A stretch of DNA of 64,000 nucleotides, taken from NCBI GenBank assembly GCA_902586885.1, contig CACIJG010000001.1:62001-126000 (forward strand), written 5' to 3'. Under the pieces are notes generated by a model, which did no database searches, had not been told where the DNA came from, and saw only the letters and a list, made by a program, of their open reading frames with translations. Source of the stretch: an uncultured Alphaproteobacteria bacterium. GTDB lineage: Bacteria; Pseudomonadota; Alphaproteobacteria; Rhodobacterales; Rhodobacteraceae. The number at the start of each line of letters is the position of its first letter. Position 1 is the first letter of the stretch. The position numbers were made by a program, and so were the translations under genes. Below, one piece after another: positions 19,336-29,588 of this stretch.

Positions 19336-19812
19336 CTAAAAAGGAATTTCATCATCAAGATCGTCCGAACTAATATTTTCTGGGTCCTTATTTTTTATTC
19401 CATCAATATTTCCTGAAGACTCTATTTTACTGTATCCCGATTCTCTAGACAAGTCATCGTTCCTACCTCCTAACATAGTTAGCTCGCCTCGGTATTTTCT
19501 TAAAACGACTTCAGTAGTATATCTATCATTTCCTGCCTGATCCTGCCATTTTCTAGTTTCTAATTGACCTTCCACGTAAATTTGGGATCCTTTTTTCAAA
19601 TATTGTTCTGCTATTTCGGCAAGTCGTTCATTAAAAATTGCTATGTTGTGCCAACTAGTCCTTTCTTGCCTCTCTCCGGTGTTATTATCCTTCCAGGATT
19701 CACTTGTTGCTAAAGAAAAATTACAAACTTTCCCTCCGTTTGGAAATTCTCGGGTTTCTGGGTCGTTCCCCAATCTTCCAATAAGCAATACTTTGTTCAA
19801 ACTTCCTGCCAT
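19336..19812 (-). CDS. ssb: Single-stranded DNA-binding protein
   Basis: SSB coats single-stranded DNA and recruits repair and replication proteins. The OB fold begins [18 protein letters not shown] and spans about residues 1-110, with [14 protein letters not shown] and [19 protein letters not shown] flexible acidic linker leads to the canonical protein-docking tip DDEIPF. The frame extends ten codons further up, but the ATG at 19812 is preceded by GGAAGG at proper distance, so it is taken as the start (158 residues). It faces uvrA across about 125 bases; no LexA box is evident there. Confidence 0.96.
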   Translation of the reverse strand: MAGSLNKVLLIGRLGNDPETREFPNGGKVCNFSLATSESWKDNNTGERQERTSWHNIAIFNERLAEIAEQYLKKGSQIYVEGQLETRKWQDQAGNDRYTTEVVLRKYRGELTMLGGRNDDLSRESGYSKIESSGNIDGIKNKDPENISSDDLDDEIPF

Positions 19813-19937
19813 TTTTACCTTCCAATAAAAACAAGTTAACATCGAACTATAGTATTTTCAATAAACTATCAAGATGAATGGTAAAAAACTCTTTAAAATA
19901 ATAAAATTTGCTTTAATTGAACATTAAGAGGTTTTTT

Positions 19938-22778
19938 TTGGATAATATTTCATATATAAAAGTCAGATCTGCCAGAGAGCACAATCTTAAGTCGGTGGAT
20001 GTCGATATTCCCAGAGACAAGTTGGTAGTGATTACTGGATTATCCGGTTCTGGAAAGTCTAGTCTTGCTTTTGACACAATATACGCGGAGGGGCAAAGGC
20101 GTTACGTCGAAAGCCTTTCAGCTTATGCGCGTCAATTTTTAAATATGATGCAAAAGCCTGACGTCGATCATATTTCAGGTCTATCTCCTGCAATTTCTAT
20201 TGAACAAAAAACAACCAGCAAAAACCCCAGGTCTACAGTTGGGACTGTAACAGAAATTTATGATTACCTGAGGTTATTATTCGCAAGAGTGGGAACCCCT
20301 TTTAGCCCTGAGACAGGCAAACCTATCGAAGTACAACAAGTTTCTGACATGGTTGACATAGTAATGAAGTTGAGGAGTGATTTACGAGTTTTTTTATATT
20401 CTCCGATTGTGAAAGATAGAAAAGGAGAATTCAAAAAAGAAATTAATGAGATCGTTAAAAGAGGATTCCAAAGAATAAGAATTAATGGGATTCTCTATGA
20501 TGTAGAAGAACTTCCTGATTTGGATAAAAAATTTCGATATAATATTGATGTTCTTGTTGACCGTTTAATTGTTAGCGATGGGATCGAAGAGAGGTTGGCT
20601 GATAGCCTTAGGACTGCGCTTGATCTGGCTGAAGGTGTAGCTAAGCTAGATGTTTACGAGACTGATAATAAAATTAATGAGATTCTATTCTCAGAAAAAT
20701 TTGCCTGTCCTGTCTCTGGTTTTACTATCAGTGAAATTGAACCTAGGCTTTTCTCGTTTAATGCGCCCTCTGGGGCGTGCCAACATTGTGATGGTCTGGG
20801 AAAAGAGGATCATTTCGATGAGAATTTAATAATTTTTGATGAGTCTATTTCAGTTTATAATGGGGCTATTATTCCTTGGGCTAAAAGCTCTAACCCATAT
20901 TATCGGCAAACTGTTGAAGGGCTTTCAACGTATTACAAGTTTGACCCACATTTACCTTGGGGTCAGTTAAGCAAATATATTCAAGATATATTGCTTTATG
21001 GAAATAAAGGCGAAAAAATTGATTTTAGATTTGATGATGGAGGAAGAGTATACACTGTGCAAAAGTCTTTTGAAGGAGTCATTCCTAATCTAAAAAGAAG
21101 GTTTGAAGAAACAGTTGAGCCATGGCTTTTAGAAGAGTTTAAAAAGTATAGAAGAGAAAGGCCATGTTCGCATTGCAATGGTTTTAGATTAAGAGAAGAA
21201 GCATTGTGCGTTAAATTAAATGAAATAAATATTGGGGAAACGTGTCAATTTTCAATTAAAGAGTTGCTGGTTTGGACGCAAGAGCTAAATTCAACCTTAT
21301 CCCAAAAAGATAGAGAAATAGGCCAACCAATCATAAATGAAATTTCAAGTCGGCTTACTTTTTTAAATAACGTTGGTTTAGAGTATCTGACATTGAATCG
21401 AAGCTCGGGATCACTCTCCGGAGGTGAAAGTCAAAGAATAAGGCTTGCAAGTCAAATTGGCTCTGGTTTAACAGGAGTACTTTACGTCTTGGATGAACCA
21501 TCGATAGGATTACATCAGAGGGATAATAAAAGGTTAATTAAGACATTGAAGGAGCTTAAAGCTCAGGGGAATTCGGTGTTAGTTGTTGAGCATGATGAAG
21601 AAGCAATTAGAGATGCTGATCACGTCATAGATCTTGGACCCGGCGCCGGTGTAAAGGGAGGAAATATCGTTGCTGAGGGAACTCCAGCAGAAATAAGTTC
21701 AAATTCCCAGTCATTAACGGGATTATATCTTTCTAAGAAAAAAAGGATAGCTATCCCACTAAATAGGAGAAAAGGTAATGGACAAAAATTAACCATCTAT
21801 GGAGCTGATGGAAATAATCTTAACAATATTGATGTTAGCTTTCCTGTAAAAAATTTTATTACCGTAACTGGTGTTTCAGGTGGAGGAAAATCTACTTTGA
21901 TTATAGAAACTTTATATAAAGCAGCGTCTGCAAAACTTCATGGATCTAAACAAAAGTCAGCAACCTTCAAAAAGATTGAGGGATTAGAAAACTTTGACAA
22001 GGTGATTGATATAGATCAATCTCCTATAGGCAGGACGCCAAGATCTAATCCTGCAACTTACACTGGGGCTTTTACTCATATAAGAGATTGGTTCTCAGGA
22101 CTTCCGGGTTCTAAAGCAAGAGGTTATCAACCCGGACGGTTTTCCTTCAATGTTAAGGGAGGGAGATGTGAGGCTTGTCAAGGCGACGGTTTAATAAAAA
22201 TTGAGATGCATTTTCTTGCTGATGTCTATGTGGAATGTGATCAATGTAAAGGAAAAAGATATAATAGAGAAACGTTAGAGATCCTGTTTAGGCAAAAAAA
22301 TATATCAGATGTCTTAGAGATGACTGTAGAGGAAGCTGAAGAATTTTTTAAGGCGGTTCCCTCAATAAGAGATAAAATGAGTACATTAAAAAGAGTAGGC
22401 TTGGGTTACATAAAGGTTGGTCAGCAAGCGACTACCCTATCAGGAGGAGAAGCACAAAGGGTCAAACTAGCAAAGGAATTGGCTCGAAAAAGCACTGGCT
22501 CTACTCTATATATTTTGGATGAACCTACCACAGGGTTACATTTCGATGATGTTAGAAAGCTCCTTGATATTTTACATGAGCTTGTGGATAGTGGTAACAC
22601 TGTAGTGGTTATTGAGCATAATCTCGACGTTATTAAAACTGCTGATCACATTATAGATATTGGACCTGAAGGCGGAGATAAAGGTGGTATGATTGTTTGT
22701 CAAGGCACTCCAGAAGAGGTTGCGCAAGTTGAAGGGAGTTATACGGGAAACTTTATAAAACCAATACTTGAGATATAG
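19938..22778 (+). CDS. uvrA: Excinuclease ABC subunit A
   Basis: UvrA recognises bulky DNA damage in nucleotide excision repair. Two ABC ATPase halves are clear: Walker [10 protein letters not shown] at about 32 and GVSGGGKST at about 650; signature blocks [12 protein letters not shown] and [12 protein letters not shown]; and zinc-finger cysteines in [20 protein letters not shown] and CDQCKG. The frame could begin at a TTG at 19917, but a second TTG at 19938 follows AAGAGG at proper distance and gives the usual beginning ([17 protein letters not shown]), so it is chosen (946 residues). It is divergent from ssb. Confidence 0.97.
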   Translation: MDNISYIKVRSAREHNLKSVDVDIPRDKLVVITGLSGSGKSSLAFDTIYAEGQRRYVESLSAYARQFLNMMQKPDVDHISGLSPAISIEQKTTSKNPRSTVGTVTEIYDYLRLLFARVGTPFSPETGKPIEVQQVSDMVDIVMKLRSDLRVFLYSPIVKDRKGEFKKEINEIVKRGFQRIRINGILYDVEELPDLDKKFRYNIDVLVDRLIVSDGIEERLADSLRTALDLAEGVAKLDVYETDNKINEILFSEKFACPVSGFTISEIEPRLFSFNAPSGACQHCDGLGKEDHFDENLIIFDESISVYNGAIIPWAKSSNPYYRQTVEGLSTYYKFDPHLPWGQLSKYIQDILLYGNKGEKIDFRFDDGGRVYTVQKSFEGVIPNLKRRFEETVEPWLLEEFKKYRRERPCSHCNGFRLREEALCVKLNEINIGETCQFSIKELLVWTQELNSTLSQKDREIGQPIINEISSRLTFLNNVGLEYLTLNRSSGSLSGGESQRIRLASQIGSGLTGVLYVLDEPSIGLHQRDNKRLIKTLKELKAQGNSVLVVEHDEEAIRDADHVIDLGPGAGVKGGNIVAEGTPAEISSNSQSLTGLYLSKKKRIAIPLNRRKGNGQKLTIYGADGNNLNNIDVSFPVKNFITVTGVSGGGKSTLIIETLYKAASAKLHGSKQKSATFKKIEGLENFDKVIDIDQSPIGRTPRSNPATYTGAFTHIRDWFSGLPGSKARGYQPGRFSFNVKGGRCEACQGDGLIKIEMHFLADVYVECDQCKGKRYNRETLEILFRQKNISDVLEMTVEEAEEFFKAVPSIRDKMSTLKRVGLGYIKVGQQATTLSGGEAQRVKLAKELARKSTGSTLYILDEPTTGLHFDDVRKLLDILHELVDSGNTVVVIEHNLDVIKTADHIIDIGPEGGDKGGMIVCQGTPEEVAQVEGSYTGNFIKPILEI

Positions 22779-22855
22779 AAAATTTTGAATTGTTAATATA
22801 ACCTTGATTTTTTATATTTTGAGGCTTAACAATAAACTTTTAGGAAACATGAAAA

Positions 22856-23353
22856 ATGCGTATTGGACTATATCCTGGTACTTTTGATCCTTTAACTTTG
22901 GGGCATATTGATATAATAACAAGAGCTTCTACCTTGGTCGATCGACTTATAATCGGTGTGGCGATTAACAATGATAAAAACCCATTATTTACATTGGATG
23001 AGAGAGTTCATCTTATAGAAAAAGAGGTAGATAGGTTAAAGCTGCCATCAGTAGATATAAAAGTTCATCCGTTTAAAAACTTACTAATCGATTGTGCAAA
23101 AGATGTGGGAGCCTCGATTCTAATAAGAGGTCTAAGAGCAGTATCTGATTTTGAATATGAATATCAAATGGTGGGAATGAATAGAGTTTTAAGTAATAAT
23201 GTAGAAACAGTTTTTTTAATGGCAGACGCCAATTACCAATCAATTGCATCAAGACTTGTAAAAGAAATTGCAAAATTGGGAGGTAATATTGAAAGTTTTG
23301 TTTCGGACAATATTGCTGAAGCCATAAATATGAAATTTAATCAAAATAAATAA
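22856..23353 (+). CDS. coaD: Phosphopantetheine adenylyltransferase
   Basis: CoaD adenylates 4'-phosphopantetheine in coenzyme A synthesis. The nucleotidyltransferase motif GTFDPLTLGHIDII at residues 9-22 includes the T/HxGH site, and RGLRAVSDFEYEYQM at about 90-104 is the family's phosphopantetheine loop. Length 165 is standard. It starts 77 bases after uvrA and leads a small run with the two cyclophilin genes, an order often seen near gyrA in alphaproteobacteria. Confidence 0.97.
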   Translation: MRIGLYPGTFDPLTLGHIDIITRASTLVDRLIIGVAINNDKNPLFTLDERVHLIEKEVDRLKLPSVDIKVHPFKNLLIDCAKDVGASILIRGLRAVSDFEYEYQMVGMNRVLSNNVETVFLMADANYQSIASRLVKEIAKLGGNIESFVSDNIAEAINMKFNQNK

Positions 23354-23362
23354 GGATCATAA

Positions 23363-23935
23363 ATGGCTAAAAAAAGTAAAAATGAAGTTGAAAAAAAGGC
23401 AAAACCAAAAAACAAAAATACTACTACGGCTAAAAATTCTCAAGTTAAAAAACTAAATTTAGAGACTAATATTGGGAAAGTTACTATTGAGCTTTTTGAA
23501 AAATTGGCCCCTAAACACGTAGAAAGAATTTTACTCCTTGCCAACAAAGGACATTATGACAACGTGGTATTTCATCGAGTGATTGATGGTTTTATGGCTC
23601 AAACTGGAGATGTGCAGTTTGGATGTTTAAAAAAAGATTACATAGAAAATAGAATTGGAACAGGTGGATCAAATGAACCCGATTTAGAGTCTGAGTTTTC
23701 ATCTGAGCCATTTAAAAGAGGTATTTTAGGCATGGCAAGATCGCAAGATCCTAATTCGGCTAACAGTCAATTCTTTATAATGTTAGAAGATGGGCCTCAT
23801 CTTAACAATCAGTATACAGTTTTTGGGAAAGTGTTAAAGGGAATGGAAATAATTGATAAAATAAAAAAAGGAGACGGTTTTGATAATGGAAAAGTTAATA
23901 ACCCTGATTTTATAGTAAAGATGAGGGGAAAGTAG
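23363..23935 (+). CDS. ppiB: Cytoplasmic cyclophilin-type peptidyl-prolyl isomerase
   Basis: A cyclophilin, which speeds proline cis-trans isomerisation during protein folding. The domain spans about residues 33-190, with active-site FHRVIDGFMAQTGD and NSANSQFFIMLEDGPHLN. The first 30 residues are a lysine/asparagine-rich tail (KKSKNEVEKKAKPKNKN) with no hydrophobic core, so no signal peptide: the protein should stay in the cytoplasm. It begins nine bases after coaD and its stop overlaps the GTG start of the next cyclophilin by one base, implying coupled translation. Confidence 0.92.
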   Translation: MAKKSKNEVEKKAKPKNKNTTTAKNSQVKKLNLETNIGKVTIELFEKLAPKHVERILLLANKGHYDNVVFHRVIDGFMAQTGDVQFGCLKKDYIENRIGTGGSNEPDLESEFSSEPFKRGILGMARSQDPNSANSQFFIMLEDGPHLNNQYTVFGKVLKGMEIIDKIKKGDGFDNGKVNNPDFIVKMRGK

Positions 23936-24510
23936 TGTTTGAGACAAGAAAATTATTTTTCTCTTTCATTCTTATATCTTTTTTTTCTCAAGCTACAACG
24001 GTATTACCTGGAGAAAAATTAAACATACTTGTCTCTGGGCAAGTTCGAGGATTGATTAAATTAGAGCTACATTCTGAGATAGCACCCAATCATGTTAAGA
24101 GGATAAAATATCTTGCGGGAAAAGGTCTTTATGACAATGTTGTATTTCATAGAGTTATAGATGGTTTCATGGCTCAGACTGGAGATGTGAAATATGGAAA
24201 TAAAAATAAATATTATCCTGAGCAAGTAGGTCAAGGGGGGTCAACATTACCAGATTTAAAAGCTGAATTTAGTAAACAAAAGTTTTTAGCTGGGACTTTG
24301 GGGATGGCTAGGTCAAGTAATCCTAACTCAGCTAACAGTCAATTCTTCATAACCTTCAAAGACGCTCCACATCTGGATAATAAATATACTATTGTTGGTA
24401 AGGTAGTAGAGGGAATGGATGTTTTGTTAAATATAAAAAAAGGTGATTTGAAGAAAAATGGTTCTGTAGAAAAACCAGATTATATGGAAAAGGTCTTTGT
24501 TGAAAATTAA
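23935..24510 (+). CDS. Exported cyclophilin-type peptidyl-prolyl isomerase
   Basis: A second cyclophilin of 191 residues, clearly a tandem duplicate of the preceding gene: both share FHRVIDGFMAQTGDV and NSANSQFFI. Unlike its neighbour it starts with a hydrophobic signal peptide (about residues 8-26, LFFSFILISFFSQATTVLPG), so it should act in the periplasm. The start is GTG, overlapping the previous stop. Its end overlaps the convergent tyrS end by four bases. The PpiA/PpiB labels follow location rather than strict orthology. Confidence 0.9.
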   Translation: MFETRKLFFSFILISFFSQATTVLPGEKLNILVSGQVRGLIKLELHSEIAPNHVKRIKYLAGKGLYDNVVFHRVIDGFMAQTGDVKYGNKNKYYPEQVGQGGSTLPDLKAEFSKQKFLAGTLGMARSSNPNSANSQFFITFKDAPHLDNKYTIVGKVVEGMDVLLNIKKGDLKKNGSVEKPDYMEKVFVEN

Positions 24511-25754
24511 AGGCTATTTATTTTGATTTTATAATGTTTTTTTCGCCCTATTGATATTATTTTGGGCTTCCTAAAATATTTTTCATCAAATTTTGTTGAT
24601 ATATCTTTAATATCCTCATCTTGTAACTTTATAGCTTTTTCACTAATTAAGCGTCTAGCTTCTTTGCCAGATTTTGCCAGTTTAGTGTGAGTCAAAATTT
24701 TAATAATATTTATTTCCCCATCAAAAATCTCTATGGCTAGTTCGATTAAAGGAAGGTTTTCTTCCCCTTGGCTACTTCCAAATATAACTCTGGAGGTAGA
24801 AAATGCTTTTTCTGACTCTGCTTTACCGTGGCACAATTCTGTAATTTGGTTGGCTAGTTGAATTTTTGCTTGATTTAACATCTCACCTTTCTTTTCGGTC
24901 ATTTTCTTGCATTCATCTGTCGGTATTTCGGTGAAAAGAAGTAAAAATTTTTGAACATCTGCATCATCACAATTGCGCCAAAATTGCCAAAACTCATAAG
25001 GAGAAAGGTTTTCTGCATTTAGCCAAATAGCCCCAGACGCTGACTTGCCCATTTTTTGTCCACTTGCACTAGTTAAAAGAGGTGATGTAAGACCAAAGAC
25101 CTTATTATTTGTTAGTCTTCTTGTTAGTTCCATACCATTTATTATGTTCCCCCATTGGTCTGATCCCCCCATCTGAAGCACGCATTGAAAATCTTCGTGT
25201 AATTTATAAAAATCATATCCTTGCAGTATCATATAATTAAATTCCAAAAAGCTTAAGGGTTCGTTTTTTTCAATCCTTGATTTTACCGTATCGAAAGTTA
25301 ACATTCTATTTATTGAAAAGTGCTTTCCTATATCTCTCAGAAAATCAAGGTAATTCAATTTGCTAAGCCAATCATTGTTGTTTACCATCAGCGCATCTGG
25401 AAACTGTTTAGAAAAAGTTAGATATTTTGAAAATATTTGCTTGAGTTGGTCTAAGTTATTCTTGATTACTCCATCTTCTAGCAGAGGTCTTTGAGAGCTT
25501 CTTTGAGAAGGATCTCCTATTTTAGTGGTACCGCCTCCTAACAAAGTTATTACTCTATGGCCCTCTTTCTGGAACCAACGCAGCATCATTATATTTACCA
25601 AGTGTCCAACATGTAAAGATGATGCAGTCGCGTCATATCCTATATAACTTGTTATTTTATTATTTTCTAATAATTCATCTAATCCCTTTAGATCGGTACA
25701 ATCATTAATGAAACCTCTATCATGAAGGCATTTGATCAATTTGCTTTTAAACAT
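24507..25754 (-). CDS. tyrS: Tyrosyl-tRNA synthetase
   Basis: TyrS charges tRNA(Tyr) with tyrosine. The HIGH-type motif is LHVGHLVN at about residues 47-54 and the KMSKS motif is KMGKSASG at about 235. MGGSDQWGNIINGMEL and NYMILQGYDF mark the tyrosine pocket. An S4-like RNA-binding domain occupies about 345-415 (SGKEARRLISEKAIKLQD). Length 415 is normal. It converges with the cyclophilin genes and has 35 bases to the hydrolase gene upstream. Confidence 0.97.
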   Translation of the reverse strand: MFKSKLIKCLHDRGFINDCTDLKGLDELLENNKITSYIGYDATASSLHVGHLVNIMMLRWFQKEGHRVITLLGGGTTKIGDPSQRSSQRPLLEDGVIKNNLDQLKQIFSKYLTFSKQFPDALMVNNNDWLSKLNYLDFLRDIGKHFSINRMLTFDTVKSRIEKNEPLSFLEFNYMILQGYDFYKLHEDFQCVLQMGGSDQWGNIINGMELTRRLTNNKVFGLTSPLLTSASGQKMGKSASGAIWLNAENLSPYEFWQFWRNCDDADVQKFLLLFTEIPTDECKKMTEKKGEMLNQAKIQLANQITELCHGKAESEKAFSTSRVIFGSSQGEENLPLIELAIEIFDGEINIIKILTHTKLAKSGKEARRLISEKAIKLQDEDIKDISTKFDEKYFRKPKIISIGRKKHYKIKINSL

Positions 25755-25789
25755 TTCAATTATTTAATCAGTTTTGAGAACATAAAGTC

Positions 25790-26425
25790 TTATAATCTAC
25801 TTTCTAAATATTTGTTAACAGTACTTGATAACTCTTGCTCAAAATTAGTAAAGAAATGGTCGGCCCCTTCAATTTCTTCGTGAGCCACCTTAATTCCTTT
25901 TTGTAGTTTTAATTTTTCGGACAAGTTTCTTACTTCTGAAGGTGGCACTAAACGGTCTAAATTGCCATTTATTATTAGTCCTGATGATGGACACGGAGCC
26001 AGAAAACTAAAATCTTGAGTATTTGCAGGAGGAGACACTGCAATAAATCCATTTATTTCTGGTCTTCTCATTAATAACTGCATGCCTATCCAAGATCCAA
26101 AAGAAAATCCTGCTACCCAACATGAGGGAGCATTTGGCGCCTGCATTTGAAGAAAGTCTAGAGCTGAAGCTGCATCAGATAATTCCCCTAAGCCTTCATC
26201 GAACTCACCCTCACTCTTTCCAACTCCCCTGAAATTAAATCTTAAACAAGAAAAGCCCAAGTTATAGAAACAATAGTGAAGATTATACACTACTCTATTA
26301 TTCATTGTACCACCATATTTAGGATGAGGGTGCAATATTATTGCTATTGGGGCCTCATTATCTGACTGTGGATGATATCGACCTTCAATTCGTCCTGAAG
26401 GACCTGAAAAATTTACTTCTGGCAT
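25790..26425 (-). CDS. Alpha/beta hydrolase of the small serine hydrolase type
   Basis: A 211-residue alpha/beta hydrolase. The nucleophile elbow is GFSFGSW (serine at about residue 109), an early HPHPKYGGTMNN loop is typical of this subgroup, and a late GADHFF supplies the catalytic histidine at about 189; the acid is likely Asp in NGNLDRLVPP. Substrate unknown. It is divergent from the Suf regulator gene, with the inverted repeat at 26464-26483 between them; hydrolases of this subgroup lie beside Suf genes in several alphaproteobacteria (from memory), so a shared operator is possible. Confidence 0.85.
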   Translation of the reverse strand: MPEVNFSGPSGRIEGRYHPQSDNEAPIAIILHPHPKYGGTMNNRVVYNLHYCFYNLGFSCLRFNFRGVGKSEGEFDEGLGELSDAASALDFLQMQAPNAPSCWVAGFSFGSWIGMQLLMRRPEINGFIAVSPPANTQDFSFLAPCPSSGLIINGNLDRLVPPSEVRNLSEKLKLQKGIKVAHEEIEGADHFFTNFEQELSSTVNKYLESRL

Positions 26426-26463
26426 TTATACCCCTTAAAAACTGTGCACTACAGTTACTAATT

Positions 26464-26483
26464 GCTTGACCAAGAAGTCAAGC
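26464..26483. promoter_or_regulatory. Inverted repeat resembling an IscR-type operator
   Basis: GCTTGAC at 26464-26470 and GTCAAGC at 26477-26483 are perfect 7-base inverted arms around a 6-base spacer. The core TTGACCAAGAAGTCAA resembles type 1 IscR sites (TTGAC, AT-rich centre, GTCRR). It lies in the divergent region between the hydrolase gene and the Rrf2 regulator, 65 bases before the latter's ATG, as expected for autoregulation of the Suf operon. A second short palindrome ACAAATTTGT is at 26531-26540. Confidence 0.55.
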
Positions 26484-26548
26484 TATTTTAAAAAATATAA
26501 TTAAATTAATACAATAAGCACAAAGCTTTGACAAATTTGTGATAAATT

Positions 26549-26998
26549 ATGATTTTAAGTACAAAAGGTAGATACGCTCTTATAGCTATGGCATATATGG
26601 CCCGGAAAGGACTTTTTGAAAAGAGTTCTGTTTCAGAGATTTCTGAGTCACAAGGAATTTCTCAAACCTATCTTGAACAGCTTTTCATGAGATTACGAAA
26701 AGCGAAGCTTTTGAAATCCGTTAGAGGAGCTGGCGGAGGCTTTACATTAAATGTGCACCCTAACAAAATTAGGGTGCATGACATTATGAAAGCAGTGGAT
26801 GAAAACTTTGAGGCAGTAGAAAGAAGTCAATCTACTTTTAAAAACCAAATTAAAACCAATGAATACATACTTTCAGAAAAGTTTTGGGAACAGTTTTCCT
26901 CTCAAATCTACCTGTTTATGCATAAAATCACTCTGCAGGACATAGCATCTGATTCTATGGAACCTTGCCAAGCTGTTATTAATTTCGTAAAAAATTAA
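26549..26998 (+). CDS. Rrf2-family (IscR-like) transcriptional regulator without the usual cluster cysteines
   Basis: A 149-residue Rrf2 protein heading the Suf operon. It opens with the family pattern LSTKGRYALIAMAYMAR, the winged-helix recognition helix SQGISQTYLEQLFMRLRKA at about 37-55, and the wing RGAGGGFTL. In IscR the 2Fe-2S cluster is held by three cysteines and a histidine at about 92-107; here that segment is RSQSTFKNQIKTNEYILSEK with none, and the only cysteine is near the C-terminus (EPCQA). R. sphaeroides IscR also departs from the three-cysteine pattern. It overlaps the next ATG by one base (TAATG). Confidence 0.88.
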   Translation: MILSTKGRYALIAMAYMARKGLFEKSSVSEISESQGISQTYLEQLFMRLRKAKLLKSVRGAGGGFTLNVHPNKIRVHDIMKAVDENFEAVERSQSTFKNQIKTNEYILSEKFWEQFSSQIYLFMHKITLQDIASDSMEPCQAVINFVKN

Positions 26999-28062
26999 TG
27001 ACACTTTTGTCCAATGGTAGAATTTATTTAGATTGGAATGCTACGTCATTAATTTGTAATCCGGCTAGAACAGCTTTTCTGGATTTGATTAATGAAGTTG
27101 GAAACCCGAGCTCTATTCACCTTGAGGGACGTAAAGCACGCATTATAGTGGAGTCCTCGAGAGATCAAATACTGGAATTATTGGGTTTTGCTGATGGAAA
27201 GTTGGTGTTCACCTCGGGAGCTACCGAGGCAGCAGCTCTTATTTTACATAATACAAACTTTAGCTGTTCTCCAATTGAACATGAATGTGTAAAAAAATGG
27301 TGTAATATATCAATTCCAGTAAATGGAGCTGGGCAAGTAGATGAAAGAGAGAGTACGAAACTTGATGTTCTTCAAATCGCTAATTCTGAAACAGGAGTTT
27401 TACAAAATCTCCCTAAATCTTTATATTGCACAGATGCTGTTCAAGCAATTGGGAAAGTGAATTGTGATTTTCAAGAACTTGCACCAAAAACAGTTATAAT
27501 GTCTTCTCACAAGATTGGTGGTCCAAAGGGTGTAGGTGCAGCTTTTTTAGGAGATGAAGTAAAAATTGCCCCTTTGATCAAAGGAGGTATGCAAGAAATG
27601 GGTTACAGGGCAGGAACAGAAAATTTCATATTGATAGCTGCTTTCTCTGAGGCAATAAAATATTCTAAAAAACTTTTATCTGAGGGTATTTGGGAAAAAG
27701 TTAAGGAACTACGAAATTATTTAGAGACCGAAATCCAGAGTGTAGCTAAAGACACAAATGTTGCAGGGATAGAAAGCAATAGATTGCCAAATACATCATG
27801 CATTGTTACGCCAGGCTGGAGCGGAGAAAATCAAGTTATCGAATTAGACCTGATGGGTTTTTCTGTGTCATCGGGTTCAGCATGTACTAGCGGAAAAATA
27901 TCTGCTAGCGATACATTATTAGCTATGGGAATTGATGAAACGACTGCAAAAAATGGCTTGCGGATCTCTCTTGGGCCAAATACAAAAAAAAGTGAGATAG
28001 AATCCTTTATTTCTGCGTGGAAAAGCTTATATATAAAGCATAAAAGAAATTATTTAAGGTAA
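26998..28062 (+). CDS. Cysteine desulfurase, NifS/IscS-like
   Basis: A class V aminotransferase of 354 residues that frees sulfur from cysteine with pyridoxal phosphate. The PLP lysine is in [13 protein letters not shown] at about residue 171, and the persulfide cysteine in [10 protein letters not shown] at about 299. It belongs to the IscS/NifS group (group I), distinct from SufS at the end of the same operon. At 354 residues it is shorter than E. coli IscS (404). Start overlaps the regulator stop, and sufB follows after four bases. A pairing of both desulfurase types in one Suf operon also occurs in Rhodobacter relatives. Confidence 0.93.
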   Translation: MTLLSNGRIYLDWNATSLICNPARTAFLDLINEVGNPSSIHLEGRKARIIVESSRDQILELLGFADGKLVFTSGATEAAALILHNTNFSCSPIEHECVKKWCNISIPVNGAGQVDERESTKLDVLQIANSETGVLQNLPKSLYCTDAVQAIGKVNCDFQELAPKTVIMSSHKIGGPKGVGAAFLGDEVKIAPLIKGGMQEMGYRAGTENFILIAAFSEAIKYSKKLLSEGIWEKVKELRNYLETEIQSVAKDTNVAGIESNRLPNTSCIVTPGWSGENQVIELDLMGFSVSSGSACTSGKISASDTLLAMGIDETTAKNGLRISLGPNTKKSEIESFISAWKSLYIKHKRNYLR

Positions 28063-28066
28063 CATA

Positions 28067-29587
28067 ATGCCAGAGACTTACGAAGCTCGAGAGGCAATCG
28101 ATAAAGAGACAATAGAAAGAGTAAGATCAGTTGCTGAAAATTACAAGTATGGGTTTTCTACTGATATAGAAACTGAATACGCACCTCTTGGTATTAATGA
28201 AGAAATTGTCTCATTAATATCACAAAAGAATAATGAACCAAGCTGGATGCTAGACTGGCGATTGAAAGCTTTTAAGAGGTGGAAAAAGTTAGAACAACCA
28301 AACTGGGCGCTTCTTAAGATCCCTGAAATTGATTTTCAGAACCAGTATTACTATGCAAGACCCACGGCGATGAAAGAGAAACCAAAAAGCTTAGATGAGG
28401 TTGACCCAAAACTTCTTGAAACTTATTCAAAACTGGGAATTCCGTTGGCTGAGCAAAAAAAACTAGCTGGAGTAATAGAAGATATAGATACAGAAGAATA
28501 TCAGCCTCGAAAAGTCGCAGTTGACGCAGTTTTTGATAGTGTTTCAGTTGGAACTACTTTTAAGGATGAACTCAAAGCTGCAGGTGTCATTTTCTGCTCA
28601 ATTTCCGAAGCAATTTTAGAGTATCCCGAACTAGTTAGGAAGTATTTGGGAACGGTTGTTCCTCAGAGCGATAACTATTTTTCTTGCTTGAATGCAGCAG
28701 TATTTTCTGATGGATCATTTGTTTATGTACCAGAAGGTGTCAGATGCCCTATGGAATTATCTACCTATTTTAGGATAAATGCCGAAAACACGGGTCAGTT
28801 TGAAAGAACACTTATCATTGCAGATAAAGGATCTTATGTGAGTTACTTAGAGGGTTGCACAGCACCTCAGAGAGATGAGAATCAACTTCATGCTGCGGTA
28901 GTTGAGTTAGTTTTGTTAGAGGAATCTGAAATAAAATATTCCACGGTACAAAATTGGTTCCCTGGAGATGAGTCTGGTAAAGGAGGAATATACAATTTTG
29001 TTACGAAAAGAGCAGATTGTAGGGGTAAAAACTCCAAGGTTATGTGGACCCAGGTTGAAACTGGTTCAGCAATTACATGGAAATATCCATCATGCGTTTT
29101 AAAAGGAGAAAACTCATCGGGTGAATTTTATTCAATTGCGATTACCAACAACTACCAGCAAGCAGACACTGGTACTAAGATGATCCATCTTGGGAAAAAC
29201 ACAAAAAGTAGGATTGTCTCAAAAGGTATAAGTGCAGGAAAGGCTCAAAATACTTATAGAGGTCTTGTCCAGATTTCAAAAAACGCTGAAAAGTCGAGGA
29301 ATTTTACCCAATGCGATAGTTTACTCATTGGTAGTTCTTGTGGAGCTCATACGGTTCCTTATATTGATGTCAATAATAACTCATCAAGGGCCGAACATGA
29401 AGCAACAACATCAAAAGTTGATGAAGAACAACTTTTTTACTGCATGCAAAGAGGTATAGGTGAGGAAGATGCTGTGGCATTAATTGTAAACGGCTTTTGT
29501 AAGGAGGTATTACAAGCTTTACCTATGGAGTTTGCTATGGAAGCACAAAAGCTAGTTGCCATATCCCTAGAAGGCTCGGTTGGATAA
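28067..29587 (+). CDS. sufB: Fe-S cluster assembly scaffold SufB
   Basis: SufB is the scaffold on which the SufBCD complex builds iron-sulfur clusters. The 506-residue protein shows [22 protein letters not shown] at about 202-223, [22 protein letters not shown] with a conserved cysteine, and [14 protein letters not shown] near 424-437, all SufB hallmarks; the parallel beta-helix core is inferred. Length is close to E. coli SufB (495). ATG at 28067 with AAGGTAA just before. It is followed immediately by sufC. Confidence 0.97.
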   Translation: MPETYEAREAIDKETIERVRSVAENYKYGFSTDIETEYAPLGINEEIVSLISQKNNEPSWMLDWRLKAFKRWKKLEQPNWALLKIPEIDFQNQYYYARPTAMKEKPKSLDEVDPKLLETYSKLGIPLAEQKKLAGVIEDIDTEEYQPRKVAVDAVFDSVSVGTTFKDELKAAGVIFCSISEAILEYPELVRKYLGTVVPQSDNYFSCLNAAVFSDGSFVYVPEGVRCPMELSTYFRINAENTGQFERTLIIADKGSYVSYLEGCTAPQRDENQLHAAVVELVLLEESEIKYSTVQNWFPGDESGKGGIYNFVTKRADCRGKNSKVMWTQVETGSAITWKYPSCVLKGENSSGEFYSIAITNNYQQADTGTKMIHLGKNTKSRIVSKGISAGKAQNTYRGLVQISKNAEKSRNFTQCDSLLIGSSCGAHTVPYIDVNNNSSRAEHEATTSKVDEEQLFYCMQRGIGEEDAVALIVNGFCKEVLQALPMEFAMEAQKLVAISLEGSVG

Positions 29588-29588
29588 A

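Noticed and set aside
19813-19937. Possible LexA control of the ssb-uvrA divergent region
   Set aside because: A GAAC at 19855 has no partner at the 11-base distance, and no GTTC-N7-GTTC pair is present in the gap.
19917-19937. Upstream TTG start of uvrA
   Set aside because: The TTG at 19938 has the Shine-Dalgarno AAGAGG and yields the standard N-terminus, while the extension adds unrelated residues.
26531-26540. Palindrome ACAAATTTGT just before the Rrf2 gene as a second operator
   Set aside because: A 10-base AT-rich palindrome is common in this composition; kept only as a note with the better repeat at 26464.
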